Shown here: piece by piece, positions 17,108-26,180 of the stretch | How the letters are laid out: the number at the start of each line of letters is the position of its first letter | Position numbering within the stretch: the first letter of the stretch is position 1 | Source of the DNA: Microbacterium phyllosphaerae | GTDB lineage: Bacteria > Actinomycetota > Actinomycetes > Actinomycetales > Microbacteriaceae | DNA: 64,000 nucleotides | NCBI RefSeq assembly: GCF_017876435.1 | Contig: NZ_JAGIOA010000001.1 | Location: 372,001-436,000, forward strand | Direction of reading: 5' to 3' | Notes under the pieces: model-generated | What the model was told of the DNA's origin: nothing | The model's input: only the letters and a program-made list of their open reading frames with translations | Databases searched by the model: none | Translations under genes and position numbers: made by a program

Positions 17108-17354
17108 CTTCCCTCCACTTTCCAGCCTAACAAGCACTGCCAAGGGGCCGCCTTCCAACTCGTGCCGGGCGCGGGCCGTTTGGCAAGCCAATCCGCCCCT
17201 CGGTTGGTCCGAGCACGGGCTTTGGCCGGGGGCATATGAATCTCGCTACGCTCGATGGCATGCCGTCCACCCCCTCACCAGCATCGCGTCCCAGCGACGC
17301 CGACTCATCGAGGGATAAGGCTCTTCACGAGCGGACTCGCACCGTAGGAGCAAC

Positions 17355-18452
17355 ATGAGTAAGCGTCCGCGCACGTATATGCGGGTACTGAACGTCGGTG
17401 ACGGTGCATGCGCCGTCTTCACCCTCCCGTGGGAGCAGTCGCACTTCATTGTCGACTGTGGAGCGACCACTCGAGGCAAAGGAGTGGAATCGGCGCGAAT
17501 TCTCAGCGACGCTCTTGGCGAGTCATCCAGAAAAGTCGAGGCAGTGCTCATCACACACTTCGACGCCGACCACTGGGCAGGAATCCTCAAGTTCCCGACA
17601 CAGTGGAAGGCCGCTCCCGCCCGGCCCGTCACCATGCGGTACCCGCATCTCTTACCGAAGCGACAGGGCGGGAAGCAGCAGGCAGCGCATCTCCTGTTGC
17701 AAGCGGCGCTTGTCGGCGCGTCAGTCACTCCCATCACAGACATCATCAACGCGTGGCGCACAGCGGGAGCCACCGTCCACGCGAGCCCGGTGAAGCGTGG
17801 CGATTCGTTCACGGCAGCTGGCGAAGACTGGGATGTGCACTGGCCACCCGCAAACACATCTGTGTTCGTAAAGGTCACGCGAGACAACATGCATGAGCTC
17901 GCGGACCGGATTGACGGTCTCGCCGAGAAGAGCCCTGCTTTCGCGTCGGCAATCGACTCCGTGTACGAGGACTGGTTAACCGCCGAACGTCGATCCGGGC
18001 TCCCCGACGGGACCAGCAGCGGCTCTGACGTGTCGGCGGCGTCAGTGGTGCGCACACTCGGATTGGATGAGGACGAGCTCAAGACGATCACGCGGAAGCT
18101 CTCCGCGTACGCAAACATGCTGAGTGTGGTGCACTCGACTGATTTCGTCATCAACTTCGGGGACTGTGAACTTACAGGGTTGAACGCGCTCCTTCGGCTT
18201 CAGCGCAAGGACTCAGACTTGCAGTCGACATACAAGGTGGTGTTCGCGCCGCATCACGGCACGCAGATCCCTCGCCCATCGCTCCAACACGCCTTCCCGA
18301 GCGCCCGCGAACGCCTCATCAGCCAGAACGGCCCGCAGCGACTCTCGAAAGCGCAGGCGAATGTCGACGTCATCGCATTCAAGGACATGATCACGCTCGA
18401 CAAGCACATCAACATTCACGAGCACGGTCACTTCTACTACCCCGTCCGCTGA
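17355..18452 (+). CDS. Metallo-beta-lactamase-fold protein (ComEC C-terminal type)
   Basis: The 365-residue product begins with YMRVLNVGDGACAVF and HFIVDCGATTRG, the first strands of the ComEC/Rec2-type metallo-beta-lactamase domain. It has the metal motif H68-F-D-A-D72-H73 (HxDxDH class) in THFDADHWAG. A later histidine lies in FAPHHGTQIPRPS. No membrane helices are present, unlike full ComEC, so it is a soluble hydrolase, possibly on nucleic acid or cyclic nucleotide. A 176-base gap separates it from the large zinc-ribbon nuclease gene in the same direction. Stand-alone ComEC-type hydrolases often sit beside defence genes, which fits this neighbourhood. Confidence 0.85.
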   Translation: MSKRPRTYMRVLNVGDGACAVFTLPWEQSHFIVDCGATTRGKGVESARILSDALGESSRKVEAVLITHFDADHWAGILKFPTQWKAAPARPVTMRYPHLLPKRQGGKQQAAHLLLQAALVGASVTPITDIINAWRTAGATVHASPVKRGDSFTAAGEDWDVHWPPANTSVFVKVTRDNMHELADRIDGLAEKSPAFASAIDSVYEDWLTAERRSGLPDGTSSGSDVSAASVVRTLGLDEDELKTITRKLSAYANMLSVVHSTDFVINFGDCELTGLNALLRLQRKDSDLQSTYKVVFAPHHGTQIPRPSLQHAFPSARERLISQNGPQRLSKAQANVDVIAFKDMITLDKHINIHEHGHFYYPVR

Positions 18453-18628
18453 GGTGTGAACGTCACCGGCACCCCGTCCATGCCCCGCTCACTCATGCGA
18501 GCTGCTCTGCCGACAAGCCGAGCATTGACAGCGTCCCCACCTTTACTGGGGAACGAGCCACAGACGCGCCGCACCCTGCGACGGCTCAGCAGCCGGAGCC
18601 CGGCCCGCCATCATCTCGATGGCAAGCG

Positions 18629-21055
18629 GTGCGCTTAGATACAGAGGTGACGACCTCAGAGGTGACCTTCCTCCCCGCAGCACTCGCTCTTCGACCGCCT
18701 CGTGTCGTGATCGTCTTCCCCGACGACCATCACTGGCGAGACTGGGTAATGCGCGCCTTGGAGATCTCTTCCGACCACTGGGGCGGCGGCGGATTCATCC
18801 TTGTTCCGTACGCTCCCGAGACGGGCGAACCATCCGCCCGCTTCACGGAGATCGTTCGCGCTTACGACCCTGACCACGTGGTCACTCTCGAGCTCCCAGT
18901 CCCGGAGTTAGAGGAGTGGTACCCGGGAACCATATCCGTGTCGCCGGAGGTCAGCCCCGAGGACAGACCCAGTTTCATACGCATGATCTCCGATGAGATC
19001 TCGATGCCGGAAAGCGCCCGCGCCCGCGACGTCGTGGCTTCCTGGTGCTCACCTATGCGTGACGCGCGCATGCTCCCGGATCAACCGCTCCGACCCCGTG
19101 AGACACACGATGCGCTTCGTGCAGTCCGACGAGACGACCGATTCAACCGAGGCCTTCCGGTTAGTCCTGAGCCTGCACTTCCGGTGTTAGCGGCCTCAGC
19201 TTCCTGGCGAACAGACCTGGGGCTTTTCGCCGCCGCGCGAGTCGGCGTCGTCGCGGACCACGACGACGAACGGCGGGCCGAACCCGGTTCCGACGTCGTC
19301 GAGTGGAGTGTCCGTCGAGATGGAGCGGCGCCAGCATCCCTGATCCACTCCCCAGAATCGTCGTCAGTTCCCGTAACCGAAGTGTCGACACTATTCGACT
19401 CGGACCCAGGTCTCATCCGGGTGACACGCGGGTACACCCGCGACAAGGTGGCCATTGTCGTCGGCGACACAGGAACTGACTTTGCTCTTGCCGTCGCCTA
19501 CGACAGACTTCTCGGCCGCGGGCACTGGGTGACCCCTGCGATGCTCGACGACGCGGAGATCCTCAGCGAGCTTCGCTCCTCGCTATGGTGGGTGGTCGCT
19601 CAATTGAGGCAGCACGCCAGCTTTCTCACCGTCTGCAGTTCCTCCCTCGACGATGAAGCGGTGTCCGCGGTCGCCATCAGCCTGCAACAACCCAGGTACG
19701 AGTTCGAGCGGTACGGCCGTCTGAGCGAGAAAGTCGAAGAGGAGCGGACCGTGCAGACGCGCACACCGCGCCTGGACAGAGGCAACAGCGAACTGATCGT
19801 CGAAGAGTACGTCGGCACGTCCGTGATCGTGCCTATGGCCGCACTCGCGGACGGCACGATGGAGGCAATGACGGAACTGGACGCTCCCACGCCAAGCACA
19901 CTCATGTACCCCCTCGACTCCGGAAAGGTCCCGTATTGGTACGTCGACGTGTCATTCGCTCGTGCCATGGCACCACCTGCGCGTGATCTCCCGTCGTCAG
20001 CCGTCCTCATCACCAGGGCGCCGGACTGGCCCTATCCGGAGGTCACCCTCCGAACTAGCAAGGACGGCATCACCTTCAACCCTTCCTCCTTAGGGTTCGT
20101 GGCGGGGAACTCGTTTCTGCCTGCTCGGTTGGGGCGGCCGCGCTTGCGTTCGCTGTCGATGCGTGCGTGGGTCGAAGGGATGGCCAACGCCGCAGGACTC
20201 GGCGTGCGCGTGTCAGCTCCCGGTCGCCACTCTGAACTCGTCAGCCGCCGCCTGGGTTCGCGCGATGCGCTCCTCGACCTGGTCGTGCCGTCGCGCCTTC
20301 CCATGTTGCGGGCATTCGTCCCCCACACGTCGGTACCCAAAAAGCGAGAACCTGGCAACGTGGTGATCGGCCTGGACCCCTATCTCTCGTTCGAGAAGAT
20401 GAGCTCGCTGATGGGTTCTGAACCGGAAACTCGGCAACTCGTGGACCAGTTGTCTGCCGCGCGTCTCCTACGGCGCGGACTTGTTCTGGGCTGTACAGAC
20501 TGCGAACGTCCCTCGTTCGTGGACCTTGACCGCGCCGGTCAACAGTACGAGTGCCCCCAGTGCGCAGCATCAAACACACTCACCTCCTCGAGGTGGCGCG
20601 CAGGCAGTGAACCACTGTGGCATTTCGACCTCTACGCCCCGTTCCGAGAGCTGATGCGAGGTCGAGGGGACATCCCCGTTCTCGCTGCCGCACAACTACG
20701 ACGCGACAGCCGCACGTATGCCGATGCACCGGAGCTGGAGTTCTTCGATCTGGACTCGGGAAAACCGGTGGCAGAGGTGGATGTCATCGCTCGCTCGGAC
20801 GAGAGGGTCGTGCTCGTCGAAGCGAAAGCGGCCGGCGCGTTCGCCGGCAAACATGCTCGGGGTGACCAAACGGAGAAGCTGTTGCGCGTTGCGCGGGCGC
20901 TCCATGCCGACGCCGTCGTCCTTGCGACGACGCGCGAGGCATGGAGTCCTGCAGACCTTAATCACGTGCAGCAGGAGGGCGCCAAAGTGAGACCCTTTCC
21001 GGTCCACGTCTCAGCGATGACAGATCTGGCCAACGAGCTACGCGCGGCACTATAA
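18629..21055 (+). CDS. 808-residue protein with zinc ribbon and PD-(D/E)XK nuclease end
   Basis: The first 600 residues match no family I know; the opening (PPRVVIVFPDDHHWRDWV) looks like a nucleotide-binding or TIR-like alpha/beta domain. A zinc ribbon follows with C622-x-x-C625 and C642-x-x-C645. The C-terminus holds a restriction-type nuclease core: D718 in AEVDVIARS and E731-A-K733 in VLVEAKAAG. All three catalytic positions are intact. The start is uncertain because several GTG codons (18629, 18647, 18659) lie close together. The gene follows the metallo-beta-lactamase gene. The two hydrolase types together look like a two-gene defence module. That reading is inference. Confidence 0.8.
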   Translation: MRLDTEVTTSEVTFLPAALALRPPRVVIVFPDDHHWRDWVMRALEISSDHWGGGGFILVPYAPETGEPSARFTEIVRAYDPDHVVTLELPVPELEEWYPGTISVSPEVSPEDRPSFIRMISDEISMPESARARDVVASWCSPMRDARMLPDQPLRPRETHDALRAVRRDDRFNRGLPVSPEPALPVLAASASWRTDLGLFAAARVGVVADHDDERRAEPGSDVVEWSVRRDGAAPASLIHSPESSSVPVTEVSTLFDSDPGLIRVTRGYTRDKVAIVVGDTGTDFALAVAYDRLLGRGHWVTPAMLDDAEILSELRSSLWWVVAQLRQHASFLTVCSSSLDDEAVSAVAISLQQPRYEFERYGRLSEKVEEERTVQTRTPRLDRGNSELIVEEYVGTSVIVPMAALADGTMEAMTELDAPTPSTLMYPLDSGKVPYWYVDVSFARAMAPPARDLPSSAVLITRAPDWPYPEVTLRTSKDGITFNPSSLGFVAGNSFLPARLGRPRLRSLSMRAWVEGMANAAGLGVRVSAPGRHSELVSRRLGSRDALLDLVVPSRLPMLRAFVPHTSVPKKREPGNVVIGLDPYLSFEKMSSLMGSEPETRQLVDQLSAARLLRRGLVLGCTDCERPSFVDLDRAGQQYECPQCAASNTLTSSRWRAGSEPLWHFDLYAPFRELMRGRGDIPVLAAAQLRRDSRTYADAPELEFFDLDSGKPVAEVDVIARSDERVVLVEAKAAGAFAGKHARGDQTEKLLRVARALHADAVVLATTREAWSPADLNHVQQEGAKVRPFPVHVSAMTDLANELRAAL

Positions 21056-21080
21056 CCACCGCGCATCTCGCAACCCCATC

Positions 21081-21956
21081 TCAAGGCAGGTACGGAAGTT
21101 CCGAGTCCTTCACACCGACACCCGAATAGTCCTGCTCGAGCAGTTGCTCCAGGGTTCTGATCCGTCTAGCTGCGGTGGCAGATGGCGGGCCTACATATAT
21201 GTCGGTGAGCTGCAACAGGCCGTCTGGGACTTTCGAATCAAGACCACCACTGTGATTGCCGAGAGTTAGGTATGGGACTATCCCGCGATCTTCAGCTCGG
21301 AAGTGTGGTCGACCCGCGTACGTCACGACGTGGCGAACCTCCTGCTCGGCGGCGAACGCCTCGTGCTTGAGGACCGATACCAGCGCAGCCAACGAGTCTT
21401 GCAAGATCCACGAGGTGCCCGTGAACGGTGCGATCAAGGCAAGCACCGATTCGTGTTGCACCATCTGATCGAAGATGTGGTGCGCGTACTCTTCCTTTGC
21501 CGCTGGTTCGTAGAATACCTCCAGCCAGCCGCCCGCCGCCCACAGGTTGTTATCCGGCGCGGTGTTGAACGGACGCAACACAGGAGCCTTATCGAACCCC
21601 ACGGCATACCCTTCACCGCCGGCGTAACCCTGATACTGGTTGAGCAATGTGGGCTTCTTCGAGGCGCTGACGATATAGATCGGCAGCGTTTCGAAGGTCT
21701 CCTCCAACTGCTCCAGGTAGGCACTGAGAGTCAGGGCCGCCTGCTGAGACACGTTCGGCCCTGGCTTCCAGGTCGCGAATGCTCTCAGGACTTCGCTGAC
21801 GCCATGGCGGATCTCGAGCTCATCATTGAGCATCGTGTACGCGGTCGCCCAGACACAGTGTTTCGTGACCATGCCGTGCAGCCCTCGCGCGCCGGTGTAG
21901 TGGTAGGCCGGCCCGTCGTATCGTCGCGGGGTGGGTGCCAGAATCGCGTACTGCAT
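21081..21956 (-). CDS. DUF2971-like protein
   Basis: The 291-residue product has an early YHYTGARGLHGMV and WATAYTMLNDELEIRHG, then IYIVSASKKPTLLNQYQGY followed by GYAVGFDK. DUF2971 proteins show the same order: a Tyr-Thr segment near the start, 'mnDp.E' in the middle and 'sW..Ya....G..igf' later. I therefore call it a distant member. These proteins are recurrent in defence islands but lack a proven activity. I put the start at the ATG at 21956. It converges on the zinc-ribbon nuclease gene with 25 bases between the stops. Confidence 0.7.
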   Translation of the reverse strand: MQYAILAPTPRRYDGPAYHYTGARGLHGMVTKHCVWATAYTMLNDELEIRHGVSEVLRAFATWKPGPNVSQQAALTLSAYLEQLEETFETLPIYIVSASKKPTLLNQYQGYAGGEGYAVGFDKAPVLRPFNTAPDNNLWAAGGWLEVFYEPAAKEEYAHHIFDQMVQHESVLALIAPFTGTSWILQDSLAALVSVLKHEAFAAEQEVRHVVTYAGRPHFRAEDRGIVPYLTLGNHSGGLDSKVPDGLLQLTDIYVGPPSATAARRIRTLEQLLEQDYSGVGVKDSELPYLP

Positions 21957-22283
21957 GGTTGAACGGTACGGCACGCCCCCGCACGCTTTGTCGAGGTTCC
22001 CCCGCTACCACGACTGCCGCAGCGTTGAGTCGGTGCGCGCACAAGGCTTCTGTTTCCTACGTCGATCTCTTCATCGTGGACGGCAGAGAGCGAGCTCATG
22101 CCTGCGATGAGCCCGGTGCCCTCTGCGCGTCGTTGAGTCTGGGGCTTCGCGCGGATTCCGCGCCAGCCGACGTTCGAGTACATCAGCCAGCACCCTCCGG
22201 CCCGCTGTTCGTGATGTTGCTTAGTGGTGCTTGGCACCACTCTCGGGTCTCGCGTGCTCCGAGAGGGTGCCCGCCAGGCTCAT
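21957..22283. other. 327-base gap, nothing convincing
   Basis: Reading frames cross this stretch on both strands, but none has protein-like composition and a ribosome site together. A short stem, GTGGTGC with mate GCACCAC near 22220-22240, lies downstream of the 41-residue gene and may end its transcript. Confidence 0.4.
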
Positions 22284-22409
22284 TTACCCGCCGTGGAGTG
22301 CGGTGAGGAACTCGACCACACGCACCGCCAGGGTGGCGATGCGTATTGCGACTACTACCCAGGCTCGCGCATTGGTATCGCGATCCCTCTTGTTCTTCTT
22401 ACCGGACAT
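22284..22409 (-). CDS. Very small basic protein, 41 residues
   Basis: An ATG at 22409 preceded by GGGGAGGTGAC, an excellent ribosome site, opens a 41-codon frame. It reads MSGKKNKRDRDTNARAW, then a mildly hydrophobic amphipathic stretch (VVVAIRIATLAVRVVEF). The plan, a Lys/Arg-rich head and a membrane-seeking helix, is that of small membrane-associated peptides or type I toxins. The gene is too short for usual gene finders. The ribosome site and composition support it; function is unknown. Confidence 0.6.
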   Translation of the reverse strand: MSGKKNKRDRDTNARAWVVVAIRIATLAVRVVEFLTALHGG

Positions 22410-22546
22410 GTCACCTCCCCTGAGGGGCTAAAGCCACCCAAGGGAGAATCGTCATGCGAGAAACGGGCGAACCATTGCGGTTCGAGATCGTTTAGACTGT
22501 TACTTGCTACGGTGTCAGTCTCTGACGCTTCCACCCTCGGGTGGTG

Positions 22547-22571
22547 AACGGCCCACTTCGTGGGCCGTTCG
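22547..22571. terminator. Bidirectional hairpin, 11-bp stem
   Basis: GAACGGCCCAC at 22547-22557 pairs with GTGGGCCGTTC at 22561-22571 around loop TTC. It lies between the YfbU gene (ending at 22684 on the minus strand) and the 41-residue gene, where a terminator for the former would be expected. Confidence 0.65.
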
Positions 22572-22683
22572 TGTATGCGGCCCCCAGCGAGGGGCCACCG
22601 GTGAGGCAGGAGCCTCATCCACTGTTTACTATCGGCCAAAGCGGCGGCGCCTCCCGTGGAGCTCGCCGTCGATCATGTCGCCG

Positions 22684-23463
22684 TCATCGGTTGTTCGGGT
22701 GGACCACCTCCCCCGCGATCATCTGCAGCTCGTCTGCGGTCAACAAGTAGTCTTCGACATGCTCGCCCGGCGTCCGCTCATCGACGAGTCGGCGGTACCG
22801 GGCAAGCATGCGCAGGTAGGTGTCCAGCATCTGGAGGTGCGAGTTCCCGTCGTCGTTGGCGGTCACCTGCTCCTGAAGCTCGGTCCACCGGTCACCGTCA
22901 CGCATCTGGAACCGGACGTATCGCGCCATCTGGTTCTCGAGGGGGTCGTTGTGGTCGAACCCGCGGAACGTGAGGCGCCGACGGACTATGTCATCAAGGT
23001 CGACGCCTTGTTCTTCGAGGCGCTTGACGCTGTAAGTGATGACACGGAACAGCTGGAGGATATCCATCACTCGACGCGTGTCGCGTTCGGAGAGCTCCTG
23101 GGAGAAGCCTGCCACCTCGCGCCAGTACTCGCCGGTGAATCCGGCCTCCAGCACTTCGGCGGCGAGCAGCTGATCTTCAGGCGAACCTTCAGGTCCGTTG
23201 CTGTCGACAGGGAGGACCCGACCAAGAATCCGATGCAGGAGCGCCAGCACCTGTCTGTCTCGCAGGTTGAGGCTGTCCGGAGCTGGTTGATCTCCGTGGA
23301 CTCGACTGTCCCTCGTCTCCCGTCGAGTATCTGATGACACATCGATCACCGCTTCGCGGAGAAGATCTCGGACGAGTTCGCTCAGCGACATGCCCTCCTT
23401 CTGCGCGATCATGCGCAGGCCTTCTTGGATGTGATCTTCGATCCGTACTGTCAGGACGCCCAC
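22684..23463 (-). CDS. RHH-YfbU fusion protein
   Basis: GTG start with GGAGG five bases upstream. The 259-residue product starts with a ribbon-helix-helix module (LTVRIEDHIQEGLRMIAQ, MSLSELVRDLLREAV), a DNA-binding fold typical of antitoxins and autoregulators. Residues about 70-240 match the YfbU family plan: RRVMDILQLFRVITYS, then FRGFDHNDPLENQMARY, then NSHLQMLDTYLRMLARYR. YfbU of E. coli has been linked to cell killing by overproduction. An RHH front end suggests a self-repressing toxin-antitoxin-like protein. A 34-base inverted repeat overlies its promoter. Confidence 0.88.
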   Translation of the reverse strand: MGVLTVRIEDHIQEGLRMIAQKEGMSLSELVRDLLREAVIDVSSDTRRETRDSRVHGDQPAPDSLNLRDRQVLALLHRILGRVLPVDSNGPEGSPEDQLLAAEVLEAGFTGEYWREVAGFSQELSERDTRRVMDILQLFRVITYSVKRLEEQGVDLDDIVRRRLTFRGFDHNDPLENQMARYVRFQMRDGDRWTELQEQVTANDDGNSHLQMLDTYLRMLARYRRLVDERTPGEHVEDYLLTADELQMIAGEVVHPNNR

Positions 23464-23478
23464 TCGACACCTCCACTG

Positions 23479-23512
23479 CCATGTATACGGGAACGTAATA
23501 CTGTATACATGG
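23479..23512. promoter_or_regulatory. Inverted-repeat operator upstream of the RHH-YfbU gene
   Basis: CCATGTATAC at 23479-23488 and GTATACATGG at 23503-23512 are exact 10-base inverted repeats with a 14-base AT-richer spacer. The site begins 16 bases before the GTG of the YfbU gene. RHH proteins bind such short palindromes cooperatively, so autoregulation is likely. Confidence 0.7.
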
Positions 23513-23782
23513 TATCACATGGGGAACATCAGGTGCGAGCGGCCGGGGCTCCGGTCCGACGCGCCTCGTCGGTTCGGCACGCGTCGCCGGTCTCATCCGG
23601 TGATGTCGAGGTGCGCACTGCTCGCATCAGCGAGGTCTCGGGCTATCCGCCGGGCGCCTATTTGCCCGAGGAGGCACTTCCTTACAGACATCACAACAGG
23701 GGAGGTATCCCGACACGAGCAAGCGGCTCTCCGGTCAATATTGAGAACGCGCCACTGGGGTGCACTAAGAGTAAGGGGAATC

Positions 23783-24061
23783 ATGGTTGTCGAAATCACG
23801 CACGTGCGCTTCGAGGGTAACGGTCGCGGCCCGGATGCGATCATCGCCTACCAGTGGGTGTCTCGGGATAGCGGGAAGGTCGGCTGGAGCGACAAGCCCA
23901 ACATGGTTTCCTTCGTCCGCGGTGGGGGCACCGCATACGTAGGACAAGGTGCGAACCAGGTGATCACACGCGTCGTCGATCCCGAACGAGGCAACGCGTA
24001 CATCCGCACTGTGGCTGACGGGTACTACACCAACAACCTCGAGAGCCTCCCGACCTTCTAA
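23783..24061 (+). CDS. DUF3892 protein
   Basis: The ATG at 23783 has AAGGGGAA as ribosome site. The 92-residue product reads MVVEITHVRFEGNGRGPDAI, then VSFVRGGGTAYVG, and ends YIRTVADGYYTNNLESLPTF. The ending (YIRT-x-x-D-x-x-x-x-NNL-x-x-LP) is diagnostic of DUF3892, a small beta-rich family of unknown function found near mobile and defence genes. It stands alone between the YfbU operator and the SIR2-like gene. The upstream extension of its frame to 23519 is not protein-like. Confidence 0.85.
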   Translation: MVVEITHVRFEGNGRGPDAIIAYQWVSRDSGKVGWSDKPNMVSFVRGGGTAYVGQGANQVITRVVDPERGNAYIRTVADGYYTNNLESLPTF

Positions 24062-24341
24062 CTGGTCTCGGGCGGGAGTGCGAGACCGCGCGCGACGTCG
24101 GGCAACGGTCGCCCGGCGCCGCGCGCAGTCGTACACCCGCCGAACAACAACCGCCCCGTGGATACCGGCCCCCAAGGTCCCTAACGTCGGACCCAGGGAC
24201 TGCTGTTGTCTCTCACGCACCGACAGCTCACGCACAGGCTTAAGGGGCCAGCGACCAGGTCCCGGAAGACTCGGTAATCGACCTCCCGCGCTCCCGCACA
24301 CTGCTTGCGTCAATGGCCAAAATGAATCGACGAAGCAGAAC

Positions 24342-25712
24342 TCAGCGTTGTCTTTCGGTGCGTCCGCTGGGTGCAAGGACGACCCATTCTTCGTCGTCAG
24401 CCGTCGGATCCTCGAAGCGACCTCCGACAACCCACGACTGGTCGCCATACTGCGCCACGATTCGTGAGGGCCGCCCCATCTCGAGAAGTTCCCCAACGGA
24501 CTTTGTGCGGCGCGTGTTCGCGTCCAGTGAGACCGCGGCGGGGTGGAGAATCCCCCGACGGGACTGGTCGAGAGCGTCGACCGCGAGATAGAGAGTCCCG
24601 GAAACGGTATCGAAAGTAGCGGAGGTGATCGCGCCGGCCTCGTGCTCACTCCATGCCACGATGACAGGGCGCTCGGGCAGTGCGCTCGACAGCGCCCGAG
24701 CGACGTCTGCGCTACGCGCTTCGAGTTCCGCTGCGACGAACTCCGCGACTCCAGCAACGTGTCGGATTCTGTCCTCCCGCACGCCGAGCGCTTTCAGATG
24801 AGAACGAACGTCCTCGGGGAAGGGGTTCACGATGACGATCTCCTGAGACCCCATCGGCAGCACGCTCCACAACATGCGGGCCATTGCGGCATCCGTCAAC
24901 GGCAGCGAATACCCCATGAGAACCACCCGATCCGCATCCTGCAGCGCCGCGCGCGCCTTGCGCCAGATATAACGCGTCTTGGGATTGTCGAAGTAGCCAC
25001 TCTTCGTCGACGTAGGCGGAACGAGAAAGACGTCCCGGCCCTCAATCGCCATTTCCCGCACACCTAGGTTCGCGAAGTCTGAGGTCGCGAATCGGTCGAG
25101 CGTCGCAGCGGAGCGGTCTCCCGATACGGCGAACCAGTCCACGGACCCGTGGAGCTTGTAGAGGGCGAATGTGTCACGCTCTTCGATGTGCCCGCGGCCG
25201 TCGTTGAACATCAGTGCTTTGCTGCTGGGGAAGCCCGCCACGACTGACCCGGCATGCACGCGCCCTTTTGTGTCCACACGGAGTTGTGCTTCCAAAGCGG
25301 TTTCGAGAAGCGTGTCGTAGTTGAAGGTAAGGATGTCGTCGCGCTGCCAATGCACCAGATCGACGAAGGTGTGAAGCCAGGACGGGAGCCCGTCTGCAAG
25401 GACCCCCTGCTCGAAGCCATCGAGTACCGTGGCGAGAGCATGCGTGAAGAGTGAATACAGGGCCAGATCTTCGTGGTGCTCGGCTTCCGACTGATAGGGC
25501 TGCTGTTCAGCCAGCCACGACATCCAAGTCTCAAAGGTGATCCCGCTCTGCGCGAAGTCCGGGACCTGAACGCTGCCCCTCAGACCAAGCTCTTCCGCGA
25601 CTGCCGCACCGAGTCGATCCGTCATCGGCATCAACTCGGACACCGCGTACGAAAAGCCCGCGCCGAGAACGTATGCGGTGCGGGAGCCGGCCGTGCGTGT
25701 CACCTGCATCAT
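24342..25712 (-). CDS. SIR2-like domain protein (putative NADase, defence type)
   Basis: I chose the ATG pair at 25712/25709, just before TAYVLGAGFSYAVSELMP, the NAD-binding opening of SIR2-like proteins. Further motifs are ILTFNYDTLLETAL and ALYKLHGSVDW, where the histidine would be the catalytic base. The SIR2-like part ends near residue 300 (RVVLMGYSLPLTDAAMARML). About 150 residues of unknown C-terminal domain follow. Proteins of this class (SIR2_2) deplete NAD upon phage sensing in several defence systems. No obligate partner is evident; the nearest genes are a small membrane protein (divergent) and DUF3892 (convergent). Confidence 0.85.
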   Translation of the reverse strand: MMQVTRTAGSRTAYVLGAGFSYAVSELMPMTDRLGAAVAEELGLRGSVQVPDFAQSGITFETWMSWLAEQQPYQSEAEHHEDLALYSLFTHALATVLDGFEQGVLADGLPSWLHTFVDLVHWQRDDILTFNYDTLLETALEAQLRVDTKGRVHAGSVVAGFPSSKALMFNDGRGHIEERDTFALYKLHGSVDWFAVSGDRSAATLDRFATSDFANLGVREMAIEGRDVFLVPPTSTKSGYFDNPKTRYIWRKARAALQDADRVVLMGYSLPLTDAAMARMLWSVLPMGSQEIVIVNPFPEDVRSHLKALGVREDRIRHVAGVAEFVAAELEARSADVARALSSALPERPVIVAWSEHEAGAITSATFDTVSGTLYLAVDALDQSRRGILHPAAVSLDANTRRTKSVGELLEMGRPSRIVAQYGDQSWVVGGRFEDPTADDEEWVVLAPSGRTERQR

Positions 25713-25847
25713 GCGACCATCATCGCGTACGCCACGTCCTGGGCGCCGCCTGAGGGGGCGAGCGACCGTCGGACGACGAAACTCGAGCGTCCACGCGTCA
25801 CCGTCGCCGCAGGGTAGAGGGCGTCCCCACTGAAGGAGAACAGCACC

Positions 25848-26180
25848 ATGCTGACCTGGATCACTCTCGCACTCTCGCTCATCACTGTCGTCGTGACTCG
25901 ACGCCACAGCACGGATCGGACGAACGTTCTCGTATCGTTCGCGTTCTTCCTGTTCATCATGAGCGGGCTCGCCGGTGTGCTGAACGCCTTCACTCCGATG
26001 TCCCCGCTCGAAAGCTCGGGGATCGTGACGCTCGGGATGATCTTCACGGCCGCCTGCATTCTCGCCGCGACGGTCAGCGCAGCTCTCGACCTACGAGGCG
26101 CCGTCGACGGGGATGGACTGCAGGTTCATCATCCACTCGGTGGCCAGGCCGCTGGAGAAGATGAGGGCGAACGCGGCTAG
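25848..26180 (+). CDS. Small membrane protein
   Basis: The ATG at 25848 has AAGGAG as ribosome site. The 110-residue product has a first helix (MLTWITLALSLITVVV), a second (VLVSFAFFLFIMSGLAGVL) and a third (IVTLGMIFTAACILAATV). The last 30 residues are hydrophilic and overlap, in the opposite direction, the end of the next membrane gene by 90 bases; the frame may therefore be longer than the original gene. It is divergent from the SIR2-like gene, with 135 bases between the starts, and could be its membrane partner, though nothing proves it. Confidence 0.6.
   Translation: MLTWITLALSLITVVVTRRHSTDRTNVLVSFAFFLFIMSGLAGVLNAFTPMSPLESSGIVTLGMIFTAACILAATVSAALDLRGAVDGDGLQVHHPLGGQAAGEDEGERG

Noticed and set aside
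21785..22240. A 151-codon minus-strand frame
   Set aside because: It overlaps the DUF2971-like gene by 170 bases in another frame and is rich in Arg, Ser and Thr without structure.
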